A stretch of DNA of 64,000 nucleotides from Trachythela sp. YZ-2020. Lineage: Eukaryota > Cnidaria > Anthozoa > Malacalcyonacea > Clavulariidae. The position numbers and the translations under genes were made by a program. The notes beneath the pieces are model-generated. The model ran no database searches. It had not been told where the DNA came from and saw only the letters and a list, made by a program, of their open reading frames with translations. Location of the stretch: positions 8,333,001 through 8,397,000 of the forward strand of contig JADLSH010000369.1 in the NCBI GenBank assembly GCA_016169945.1, written 5' to 3'. Of this stretch, positions 27,701 to 39,897 are shown piece by piece (the first letter of the stretch is position 1; every line of letters starts with the position of its first letter).

Positions 27701-30700
27701 CATGATCCACCGTATCAAACGCTTTAGATAGATCTATGAACACACATAAGCCAACTTCTTTATTATCTATCGCCTGAGATACATTATCTACTAAATCAAT
27801 CAGAGCCATATAATTAGGTCGAGTGTTTCTTCCTGAAGCCATATTGGTTGGCAGTTAAAATGCTAAGTTTTTCAAGATAATCTAATAGTCTGGCGTAAAT
27901 GACTTTTTCTAATAATTTGGAAAAAAGTGGAAGAACTGATATAGGTCTATAATTATAAAATAAAGTACGATCATCAGCTTTATAAACTGGTGTGACTAAC
28001 GCAGATTTAAGTTGATCAGGGACTTTACCTGTTGCCATAGATTTATTAAATATATTAGTTAATAAAGGAACTATGAGTGTTGATATTTGTTTAACTATAA
28101 AGGGATCAATAGAGTCTATTCCAGGCGACTTGTTAGAGTTTAGGACCGAAACATAATTTGATATTTCAAGTTCACTGACTGAGAAAAATACAAATGACTC
28201 TAGGTATGAGCCCTTCAGATATTCATGATAAGTAGCAGAGGTTCTTGTGATTTTCTGTGCCAAATCAGTGCCAATATTGGTAAAGTAACTCTTAAAGGAG
28301 TCGACAATAGATTGAGGGTCAGAAATCTCAGATCCGTTTTTTTTAATGATTCGGGAAATTTTAAGGTAGACTTTGGTTTGTTAATGAGGGATTTAAGGAT
28401 CCTCCAGGTTTGCTTAAGGTCATTTCTAGCTTGGTCAAACTTATGACAATAGTGGTGTCTCTTTGCAATCTTTAAAAGATGGTTTAACTTATTTCGGTAA
28501 TTTTTAAATTTATGCTCACTAGCGTCAGTTTTTTTGTGTAAAAATTGTTTATATAATTTATTCTTCCTTTTAATAGATTTCATAAATCCTTTGGAAACCC
28601 AAGGTTTACGAGCCAAATCAGTGTTACGTTTAGTTCTTCTAATTGGAAAATTTTGGTCATATAAAGTCTTGAAATTATGAAAAAATATGTCGCAAGAGGT
28701 ACAAGGGTCAGATGAATCATAAACAGCACTCCAGTCCATTGTGAAAAGATCCATTTTAAAACTATCGATTCTATCTTGGTTGATTTCCCTAATGGAAATA
28801 TTATATTTATCATTAAAATTAGTAGCATGTTTTAGTTTAAGGTCTGAAATGTGAAATATAGGGAGATGGTCAGAAATGTCGGTGACTAGAATACCAGAAC
28901 AGGAAGCATGTTCAAAATTATTAGTGAAGCAATTATCAATAAGTGAAGCCGTGTGACAAGTTATTCTGGTCGGTTTAAATATTGTGGGGCAAAGGGAATA
29001 AGAAATCATGGTCTCAAAGAAATCTTTGGAGACACCACTAGAGTCAAAATTTAGTAATCACCCATTATGTAGATTGGCTTGTTAGATCTATTAAGTATAG
29101 CAAGTGTTTTATCAATATATTCATTGAACAATTCAACATTAGCGTGAGGTGGTCTGTAAACAACACCAACGACAACGATGGAGTTATTTAATTGCATTTC
29201 AACGAATAGTGATTGACAAATATTATCATCATTAACTCCCAGGGAATCAAGCATTTTGTAGTTCAAATTATCTTTGATGTACAGGGCAACTCCACCACCT
29301 TGGCGATTTTCACGATTACACGTTATAATATTATAATCCATGAGTTTATGTAACCCGTGTAAATGGTTTGGGCGCTATGCCTAAAACCATGTGGACCCAT
29401 GAGTCTTTGCGGGATTTTTATATAGTTTTTTTTGAGTTTACGAAGAAAGTGTTTTTAGCTTTTAATATAAAGAAATGTACTGTTTAAAACGATTATAAAG
29501 AAGCGTATTTATTAAGGATTTAACCCAGAGTAACATTTACATTGATCTACATCAGCATCAGATAGCCAAGTTTCAGTTATTCCTACTACGGAAAATGGAT
29601 CATTTAGAAGGTTTAAATAATCAGTAAATTTATCGAAATTATGACGGAGACTACGGACATTGAAATGGATTAGAGAGAAGGGATGACTTTTATCAGAATA
29701 CAAGTTTATAAATTAATCTCCAAGTAAGTACTTGGTGTTATTAGATACGCAGCTGCTGAAAAATTGCTGGTCCGGATCGAGATCATTTAGGTTCGGTAAG
29801 GGAGAACTCAAGGAGAACGGATTGAATAATAAATCATTAAATGAATCAATGTTTTGACTAAAATCAGTATTCAATTCACGAAGTGCTAACAGAAAATCAT
29901 CATCAGAAAGATGATTGAATGGGATTGCAGCCACCATACAAGGGTTGCAGTACCAGGTATCGTGGCTCGCGCCTAATTCAATGTAGTCATCATTACTAAG
30001 ATTAGTACATTTTAAATGAATCCACTTTTTGCATACATCACAACAAATAGCTTTTTGGTTTGAGAGTACTGCCTTATCGCATACATTACACAGCTTTTTG
30101 GTCATTAGACCTTTTTCATAATGACGTCAAACGCGGATAAACACTTTTGCTCCAGCTTTTCCGGTAATGACGATGTATTAACACGGAACAATTTTTAACA
30201 ACAATTCACAATTGAAGTCGCTGCCGAGCCAACAAAATTTCATACAACATAATTTTCGATGCGAATGGTCGCTAAAGTGTTTATCCACGTTTGACGTCAT
30301 TATGAAAAAGGTCTATTACAATAACACAATATTCAATAAGAAAAGGAAATTAAATAGGATATTCTATGCAAAAAAGTAAATAAATCCAACAACAGACGAT
30401 TGAAAGTATAAACACAAAATACAATTAATTTAAACACAAATTAAAGTTCCACAGGCCTTACGGACTATAAATTAACCAATTTTAACACGTCAAGCCAAAT
30501 AGCGAAGTTCAAATTTATCATAGCATATTTTAACTGACTGTGAACATGAATATAGACCTAAGAATTTAAGTACTAACAAACATACAAAGTGAATACTTAT
30601 CATTGAAGCTTGATGATGTCCTTTTGTTTCTCCAAGACGATTTTTTTACCGTTGTGCAAGAGGGCAATTATTCGGCCATCCATAGACCATGCTGTCTTAG

Positions 30701-33700
30701 TTGCAGAATGGGAGCCAACTGATGTTAGGATCTCTTAGGACGCTTAGGAGTCAGGCTTTCCGAGATACTAATTCCAGAACCTTTCAGGTGTCTTTTAACT
30801 CGAAACACTTCTGAGCGTTTATTGTACCGTACAAATTTTACAATTATTGGTCTAGGTTTGGTCGAAGTAGAGGAGCGTCTTTTTATAAGGCGGTGTGATC
30901 TGTCGATGTCACTGCGGCTTAGGTTAACTTTTAGCTTTTCTTAAATCACATTGATGACTGCCTCATCGGTATCTTCAGCGCTTCCAGCCGGTATTTCTGG
31001 TAAACAGTGAATCAGTAGGCAATTCCTTCGACCATATTGCTCCAGACTATCCAGCCCGTCACGCATGGATAGATTTTCGTCTTCGAGTAAAGTCATCTTC
31101 TGTTTTAATATATTTATCTCTTCGGTCAGATTACTTTGATCAAATGTAAACCTTTATAAACTTCCTGTGTTACGTCCTCTCTTTGAGTTCTTGTTTGAAG
31201 TGAGAGGTTGGACCAAGCTTCGAGGCTGTTTCGTTTGAGAGCGTTGACATAAAGGTTTCTGTCTTAAGTAAGGTGTCAACAATCGTGGAAGAAATACACT
31301 CAATCAACTTATCAGTGAAGGACGTATCTGATAGCAGACTATTTGCCAGTTTTCGTTTGATTTCATCAAAATCGGCGCCGTCTTGACCTCCTTTCTTCTT
31401 GCGAAGGCCATCCGCCATTACGCCAGATTTGTGTGAAAATTACCGCGGTCAATTCACATGATAAATAGTGAATAGCGATGTAAAGCTATATTTTATGGTT
31501 TGTTATATGGCTAGAACGAGCTTCAATCCTATCATAAATAAATTTGCCCCTCGAGAAGGCAAGCCTGCACATGTTTTTGGTCGTCTGCCTCCCTGACTAT
31601 ATGTATCACCAGTTATAATTTTTGCATGTATTTCTAGTTAAACTATTAATAAGTCAATCATAGTCAATCCAAATGTCTACATTAAGTACAGCTCTGTATC
31701 CCTCAACAGCTAAAACGCATATCAAATTTGAGCTAGTTTTCTAATAATTTTCAGAACTATGTGCTTGTTGGTCTACTCACATACTTACAGTGACGTTTTG
31801 GCAATGACTCGGACTCGGCTGTGAAAATCCATAACAAGGATCGATATCGTAGGTCCAGTAACTTGCTGTCACGGTAATGCTGGATGTGTAGAAAGGAAAT
31901 AGAAATATATTGTAATATTTTTCAACAAAGAGGTGCACACAATTTTACGACTCAAATTGAATGCTATTTGCTTAATTAAAAGGACAATTTCCAAGCGGCA
32001 AAAGTGCGAACGGGACTCTAAATCTCACGCGAGGCAGCCCCCCCCCCCGTTTCAATATACAAATATAAAAGTAGTATTATAGGGACCGATCAACCCTTAT
32101 TTTTGAGGGGGAGCAAGGGGGAGCATCATTAAAAATTAATAGCATTATGGTACATTAACACTTTTACAGGGGGGGGAGCAGCTTGGGGGTGCGTGGGGTG
32201 CGTTCGTTAAATATTAGAGGTAATTAATATTCAGGATGAGCGAAGGGTGCGCACATGACGTCATTCGTTCCCACTCTTTTAGGAGCCCGAGTATTTTGCG
32301 AATGATTTCCGAGGATTTACCATAAAAAAGTGATTAAATTAAACATTGGCACAATTATTCATTGCCTTAAAATGCCGAGTTAGTAAAGGTGTTAGGCGGA
32401 AATTTCATACTTAAATATGATTCTGATGTTTGCGAAGCGAATACTATAAACGTAACTCTAAGTCAAAGCTTTCATTTTATTACCAATAATACATTTAACA
32501 TTACACTATGTAAAATCCGCGAGACATATATACGAGAAATGTAAAAGAGAAAGCTAACATAATTCTATGTGTTACCATGTCTTGTTAGGTGAAAGCAATT
32601 AAATCTAGTTTTGCATAGTACATTTTGTACTTTAAAGCATTAAACCGGTGATTAACACAGCCAAACAGTCATCTCCCCAGACATGCCTGAGCGAACACGA
32701 ACCAGATAACTTTAAGCAAACAGGTTTTACTTTTCTAAGATACTGTATAATATCCTAAGATACTGTATGATATCCTAAAATGATATCCTAAGATATATGG
32801 TATGATATCCTAAGATACTGTATGATATCCTGTAAGATACTGTATGATACATATACATACACACGCACGCACGCACGCACGCGCGCGCGCGCGCGCACGC
32901 ACGCACACACACACATACATACATACATACATACATACATAATTTATTTGAAGCTCATCGTAAGGCTTTTCAGCTCAAATTTACGAGATTGTGATTACAA
33001 ATATCTATGTTACAATTTGCAAATTTATGTTTACAAAGTTAAGAATTAATTATCTACGTAGACTATAAATTAATACAAGATTAATTTTCCATTTACTCTA
33101 TAAAGTTTATGTAGAATGTTTCTTAATTTAAAAAGACTTTGAGAAGGTCCTTCTTTAAATTATATTTAAAGCTTAGAACCGTAGGTTTAGATTTCAGCGG
33201 TTCATTTAAATCATTCCAAAAAGGATTTCTGCGCTGTAGACGTTCTATAGAGGGGCTTGTGTAATTTATTACTCTGGCGTGTCACTCGACGACTGATCTC
33301 AAATCGCGATTTGAACTTTTCACACAGATAGCTGTTGTTCATACACTTATACATCATAAGGCAGTCCCTTAAGTACAAAATCTTTTCGACAGGAAGCCAT
33401 TTCAATTGTTTTAGAACAGACGTTATATGATCATATTTACGAGTGCCTGTTACTATACGTGCGGCAAAATTTTGTACAGTTTGTAATTTACTAATATTCT
33501 TCTGACTTATGGCAGACCAAACAGATGAACAATAAAACTTTGAAAAAAACACAAGATTGAATTATGCACCTATTAATTTGGTGCAGTTTCTTCATGCACG
33601 ACGATACCACTTGTTTAATGTGCTCGTCAAAGGATAGGGTTGAATCCATAGTCAAACAAAGATCTTTAGCATTTTGCACCGGATGTATGGTCTTCCCAAG

Positions 33701-36700
33701 AAACGTGATTGTTGTGTCAAGTGGAATTTGTTTCAACATCTGCGGTGTACCAAAAAACATTATTTTTGTTTTACCGGGGTTTGCAAGAAGACTATTGTTA
33801 CACAAGTATGTAGCGATGGTGGAAAGGTCTTTATTTATCGTCAACACTACATCTTGTAAATCCCTAACATGAAATGATAAAAAGAGTTTGGAGTCATCAA
33901 CATAACTATCCAACTTGCTATTGAGTGGAATAGAAGGAAGGTCGTTAATGAAAATATTGAACAATAGGGGTCCAAGAATGCTTCCTTGTGGGACTCCTTT
34001 CGTAACGGGAATCAAGTCAGATGTTTCAGCACAAATCCGAACAGCTTGCATCCGACCAGAAAGATAACTCCTAAACCACTCGAGTGTATGAGACGAGATT
34101 CCGCAAAGCTTTAGTTTGTGAAGGAGAATATCATGATCGATACTATCAAAGGCTTTGCTTAGATCAAGTAAAACTAGCACAGTGATTTTCTTTTCATCAA
34201 TAGCGTCAAAAATATAGTCGGTTACCATTAGGTGAAGTGATTCAGTTGAATGTTTTTGTCTATTGCCACTTTGATGTCTTGTCAGTCGACTATACCGCTC
34301 TAAGTAAGATGACAATTGATTATAAGCAATCCTTTCACATACCTTGGAATTAGCAACTAATAAGGACATCCTAAGATACTGTATGATATCCTAAGATACT
34401 GTATGATATCCTAAGATACTGTATGATATCCTAAGATACTGTATGATATCCTAAGATACTGTATGATATCTTAAATTATATCTTAAGATACTGTAAGATA
34501 TCCTAAGATATTGTATGATATCCTAAAATGATATCCTAAGATACTGTATGATATCATACAATATCTTAGGATATCTTACACTATCTTAAGATATCATTTT
34601 AGGATATCATACAGTATCTTAGGATATCATACAGTATCTTAGGATATCATTTTAGGATATCATACAGTATCTTAGGATATCATACAGTATCTTAGGATAT
34701 TATACAGTATCTTAGAAAAGTAAAACCTTTTTGCGTAAAGTTATCTGGTTCGTGTTCGCTCAGGCATGTCTGGGGAGAGGACTGTTTGGCTGTGTTAATC
34801 ACCGGTTTAATGATTTAAAGTACAAAATGTACTATGCAAAACTAGATTTAATTGCTTTACCTAACAAGACATGGTAACGTATAGAATTATGTTAGCTTTC
34901 TCTTTTAAATTTCTCGTATATATGTCTCGCGGATTTTACATAGTGTAATGTCAAATGTATTATTGGTAATAAAATGAAAGCTTTGACTTAGAGTTACGTT
35001 TATAGTATTCGCTTCGCAAACATGTATTTGTATTTCTCTATAAGACCTTAGCTATGGCGATTAAACTTTAAGATCTTCTCGTTTTAGAAAGCTATATTTC
35101 TGCTTGTTATTATTTCGCACAAGGCAATAATATTTTACTAGGTTAAGCGTCGCTATATTAGTTGTCTAAGCCGTTTCGCATAAGGTGATATTAGATACGA
35201 GAATATATTTACTCGTTGTCGAACCGGACTGTGACATAAAAGAGGAAAAAGTATTTTGCCAAGTGTGGGACTCGAACCCACGTTCTTTGGGACTTTTACA
35301 ACCCAACGCCTTACCAAATCGGCCACCCTGGCTTAACGATTTACTAAACATCAGAATCATATTTAAGTATGAAATTTCCACCTAACACCTTTACTAACTC
35401 GGCATTTTAAGGCAATGAATAATTGTGCCAATGTTTAATTTAATTACTTTTTTATGGTAAATCCTCGGAAATCATTCGCAAAATACTCGGGCTCCTAAAA
35501 GAGTGGGAACGAATGATGTCATGTGCGCACACCCTGAATATTAATACCCTAAGTGCGCACAAGGGGTTGTTTGCATTTTTAATGATGTGCTCCCCCTTGC
35601 TCCTCCTCAAAAATAAGGGTTGATCGGCCCCTATAATACTACTGATAACAAACAACATTACATTTCACTAAATAAGCTTAAAATATATATACATCAACAA
35701 TAACAGTAAATAACTAAATATACATAAACATATACCAATTTCTTGAACTCCATACTAACATGCTAGAATAGAACTTATTTGATTTAATATCGCATGAGAA
35801 CCAACACTACTTTCTATTAAGAATGTAAAGGAACATTGGAAATAATAACAAATCAAGCAACAGGCATATGTTTACTTCAGAAACTAATCCCTATGGCAAG
35901 AACAACTTCGATCGACAACTCTAGTAAATAAATGCAAGTACGTTCTTGATAAAAAGGATCTATAATAAGACTACGTAATAAGACTACGTAATGTAAAACA
36001 CACACACACGATTCCACAGAGTGACAATACGGTGAAGAACGAAGACTTAAAAGTTCTTGTTTTAAAAGTGCTTGTTTTGACGGAACTTTAAGTAAGAGAG
36101 ATGGGTTTTCAGATTTACGAGTACGGCTATGACTAACAAATGACACAAAATTAAAAACATCTAAGTCATGATATCCATTTAGTGCTTTAAAAGAAAAATG
36201 TAAAATCCTTTATCTCTCTGTTGTATGATAAGGGTAGTAGATTCAGGGCAAGCAACCGATCTTTATATGGCATGTCACGTTCCTTCGTTTGGAGGATCCA
36301 TCTTGTCGCGCGCCTTTGTGACCAGACCTCTGTGGCATAACAAACTGGGATTTCACAAGCGATAGATATAAAGTTCGTCGAGCATCACGATCCGTCAGCA
36401 AGGGACACGTTCTTTGTAGTAATCCCAGAATCTTATTCGCTTTGGTAACGATATGCGTTATATGCCTGTTCACAGTGATCCCGAGATCAATTTCACTATC
36501 CACGCGTTTCAATACTGCAGCTCCAAGATTGTAATTCGCCACAAACGAACATTACATACTCCAATCGTCGGTTTTGTAATTGAACGCAATCCTCGCGAGA
36601 TGTTACTGCCCTATATAGCTTCGTATCGTCAGCATAATTATACAGTCCTGTCGGTACGGTCCCAAAGTGAAGAGAATGACTGAAAAGTATGCAAAGCCTT

Positions 36701-39700
36701 GGTGCGATGACTTGACGAAAGAGGCCCTTCTCGAAAGTAGCCAGTTGACGAAAGAGGCCCTTCTCGAAAGTAGCCCGTTGACGAAAGAGGCCCTTCTCGA
36801 AAGTATCCAGTTGACGAAAGAGGCCCTTCTCGAAAGTAGCCAGTTGACAACGAAAGAGGACGAACTTCAACTTGTGGTTGTGGAACTCTTGCCCCTTGAC
36901 CCTCTTTGACGAGAATCACTTTGTAAATCATTTTATTCAAAGGTTTTACGTGCTCCAAACAACTTAAACACCTTGATGCCTGATCCAGTCCAGTCTCAAT
37001 ACAATCTTAGAAAAACTCGTAAATTTCCGATATTTAAATGTCGCACTAAACGGTTCCAAGACAGTTTCTTACCATACTGCGTAAGAAAGTGGGACGCATT
37101 AGTTTAGCGCAGCTTCTCACTGAACATAAATATTTAACTACAAATTTTAACATTTTAATATTTTACTCTAATTAGTATAATCGACTTATATAATTATATA
37201 CTGTATTGTCTCATATTGAGATAGAAAATTTTTTAAATTTTTACTATAACAATTGATGTAAACTTGAGTTTTTCAATTTACAACCTCTGTATATTGCAAA
37301 TCAAGATTTTAATAAATAATAATAATAATAATAATAAACGAACATTTTTTTAAAATTCGACCAGGAATACCATCAGGACCAGTAGCTTCAGATGGATCCA
37401 GTGGTGATATGGGACAATTCGGCGGAGGGCGGCAGCAACGAGGTGGACGCTTCAGGACTGGCGGTTGTATTAGCAGGTCGAAAAACGGAACGGAGAAATA
37501 GGCATGATTAAATAGTTCTGCGTTTTCTTCTGGAGACTTCGCTATACGAATGTTGAAAGTTATTACAGGATTTAACGCGGATTTGTGATGAAATATTGCT
37601 TTATAGTACTTTCTTTAAACATTTACGATGCTTCGATTTTTGAAAGATATATTTTATGTTTAGTTCTACTTTCCGGCGTTCTATTCTTTCTATAGTTCTG
37701 TAAAGCAGTATATTTCTTACGAATGAAGTGGCGAACTTCCACATCAATCCAGGGAGGGGAGTTGGTATCCTTCACAATTTTGGAACGAAACAGGTCACGA
37801 TAGATAAAAATTGGTCTTTCCGCTGCTTTCAGCATTCGTTGATAATGCCCGTAAAAAATAGATCTATAAAGCTACTTCTGACAAAGCTCTACGAAGTGCA
37901 GGAAAGTCAGCTGTTGTAGTCGTAGACAAAACTCTTGTGAACTTCGTACATATACTGAATTCAATAATGTGATGATCGGTAGGGAAATTGTGTTCGTCAG
38001 AGAAAAAGTTAGTACATCCGATATCGTCTCGCACGCATTACCAAAATAAAAAACTGCTTTAGCACGGTGGGTTGCACCCTCAATGAATTGATGCAGAAAA
38101 TTATCACCTATAAGTTCACATAGATCCTCATCATACGCACAAAATATATTGCCTATGGTATAATTTGGTATTTTCGTCTGATTGGCACTTTTTTCCCTCT
38201 CGACATGGACACGACAGTGAAAAATCTTTGGATTTGACTTCGCAACGCTCGAATAATCGTCTTATTTATGGATCACTAAACTCAAGTTATTAAAAAAACG
38301 AACTCAAACAACAAACAACGAGACATATAAACGATATAATGAAGATGTAAATTTGCTGGTAGATATTTAGTTCCGGTTTCCTTGCCATCCCAGACTTTCA
38401 GTTTCCAATTCATTTACTTTCTCGTAGATTAAGTTTTTCCACTGAATCTTGTTTGGAAAAGGCTGACCATTAATGTACATTTGCGAGTAGTGTGACAGGT
38501 CACATTTCCGGAGTATTCTCAAAATTTCTGGCACGAATCCAAATTTCTGCTTACTTGGATCAGATTTGTAAAAGCAAAGGCGATTATTTTGACACAGAAG
38601 TGGGTTCAGATCGACAAGGTCCTCCACTGATCACAGGTCCAGGTTCCCAATAGCTGCTTTTGAGTGAGCGTTAAGGTCTAGCCCTTGAATGAACCTTGCA
38701 ACAAACCGCTGGGTCTTTTCTAGCATTTCGAGTTAATTTGTTGTCACATTGTTCCAAAGTTCACAGCCGTAAGTGTCGTTGGAATTCCGATTGAGCGCTA
38801 AATGCTCGCAGCACAGATGGGATTTAATGTATTTGGTCGAAGGCTGATGCCTACAAGGCTGAGCATGGTAGATTTTGCCTTTTTGCAGGCTTCCTCTGTC
38901 CGTTTGGTGCTGGAAAAGTCACCAGATAGATCTATACCGACGTGCGTCCAACTTTTCTTTTCTAATACTTCTGTGTTATATAATGTCCATTTTCTGTATT
39001 GTTGTCTTGTGTTATGTGCGTGTGTCGATTCCCCAAAGGTGACTTCTACTGTTTTGCTGGGATTAAATTCGAAACGTCACGTTGAACACTTGAACTGTGT
39101 GATTCCAATGCGTCTAGCATATCATTTAGGCTTTTTACAGCAGTGGACACAGCGTAATGTCGTCTGCTACCATTATAGCGTTGATTTGAATCTAGCACAG
39201 TGTGAGTCCATAGTTCTGCTTGTTTACAGCGTTAGGCATGTCGTTATTGAACATCATAAATAGCCAGGAAACTAAGACACTGCCTTGTTGCACATCTTGC
39301 AGTACAGGGAATTCATCCAATGCTTCACCGTCTAGGAGGACACGGCTGGTCTGTACACTATAACAATTTCGTAGAAAGCGCCAAGTCTTACCTTGAATAC
39401 CCATTTCGATTTAGAAACCCATGGCTTGCACACAACAAAGTTTGGCCAGAAGCCTTCTTTTAGCACATCCAAGCATGAAATGGACGAATTATTGATTTTT
39501 GCAGATAATGTTCCTTTACGTCTGCTGCCAAAGACGCGAAGCAGAGTCTGTACAATATTTCGCTTTCTTTAGAACGACAGAATTTGGTCTTCTTTTACAT
39601 TTTCAGCGCTACCGCTTAGGAATTGTCTCTCCCTTTCCCGTTTCCGGTCTACTCCGACAAATTCCTCACTATCGTGATACACACATAGATATCGTGCTTG

Positions 39701-39856
39701 CTTTGCGGTGGGTGGTCCTTCGTTTGTTTTTGTTTTTGTGGTGGTTGTTTTCTTACTGTAGGTTCTTTAGTTTCATGGACACGAGATGGTTGCACAACTT
39801 CAGCATAAGTGTTTTGTGGTTGTTGTTTTTGTTGTTGTTTGTTGTTGTTGTCGTCG

Positions 39857-39897
<41 letters not shown>

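Larger units (their letters stand above)
26247..31440 (-). mobile_element. Long CR1/L2-type LINE with separate ORF1, PHD-finger ORF and endonuclease-RT (decayed)
   Basis: On the minus strand it has an ORF1-type RNA-binding protein (31418 to about 30600), a PHD-finger segment (30105-29713), endonuclease (29703-29051), linker and RT (29009-27645) and a C-terminal part (27382-26870). A 3' UTR then ends at an ATTTG-rich tail (about 26247). Frames change several times. About 5.2 kb survives, so this insertion was nearly full length. Confidence 0.85.
25428..31598. mobile_element. Terminal-inverted-repeat element hosting a LINE
   Basis: The ends AGTCAGGGAGGCAGA and TCTGCCTCCCTGACT are inverted, and GAGGGGCAAATTT recurs inverted about 40 bp inside both ends. 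The original element was probably short and non-coding. Nearly all its present length is the LINE of 26247-31440. No clear target duplication was found (ATTAAAGT versus ACTATATG). Confidence 0.65.
32070..35643. mobile_element. Foldback (palindromic) element with AGTAGTAT termini
   Basis: The left end AGTAGTATTATAGGGACCG is matched by an inverted right end CCCCTATAATACTACT. Arms of about 0.7-0.8 kb stay complementary inward (for example GCGAGACATATATACGAG and its inverse near 34915). The flanks TATAAA and GATAAC agree at 4 of 6 bases. The centre of symmetry is near 34553. A minus-strand LINE (32940-34369) split the left side, and a SINE (35024-35345) sits in the right arm. No intrinsic gene was found. 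Confidence 0.75.
35830..38040 (-). pseudogene. LINE remains, scrambled
   Basis: Minus-strand blocks are [20 protein letters not shown] (37835-37623) and GPDGIP (about 37390). These are followed by [16 protein letters not shown] joined directly to [13 protein letters not shown] (36870-36496), then DLGITVNRH and [13 protein letters not shown] (36542-36243) and [13 protein letters not shown] (36146-35877). The order matches the intact LINE at 15005-17985, but a large part of the RT is deleted. A minisatellite (36712-36859) and another LINE end (36915-37335) are inserted. Confidence 0.8.

Noticed and set aside
35257..35332. Functional tRNA gene
   Set aside because: The anticodon arm cannot form a regular stem, the acceptor stem has a mismatch, and it is the head of a SINE with target duplication.
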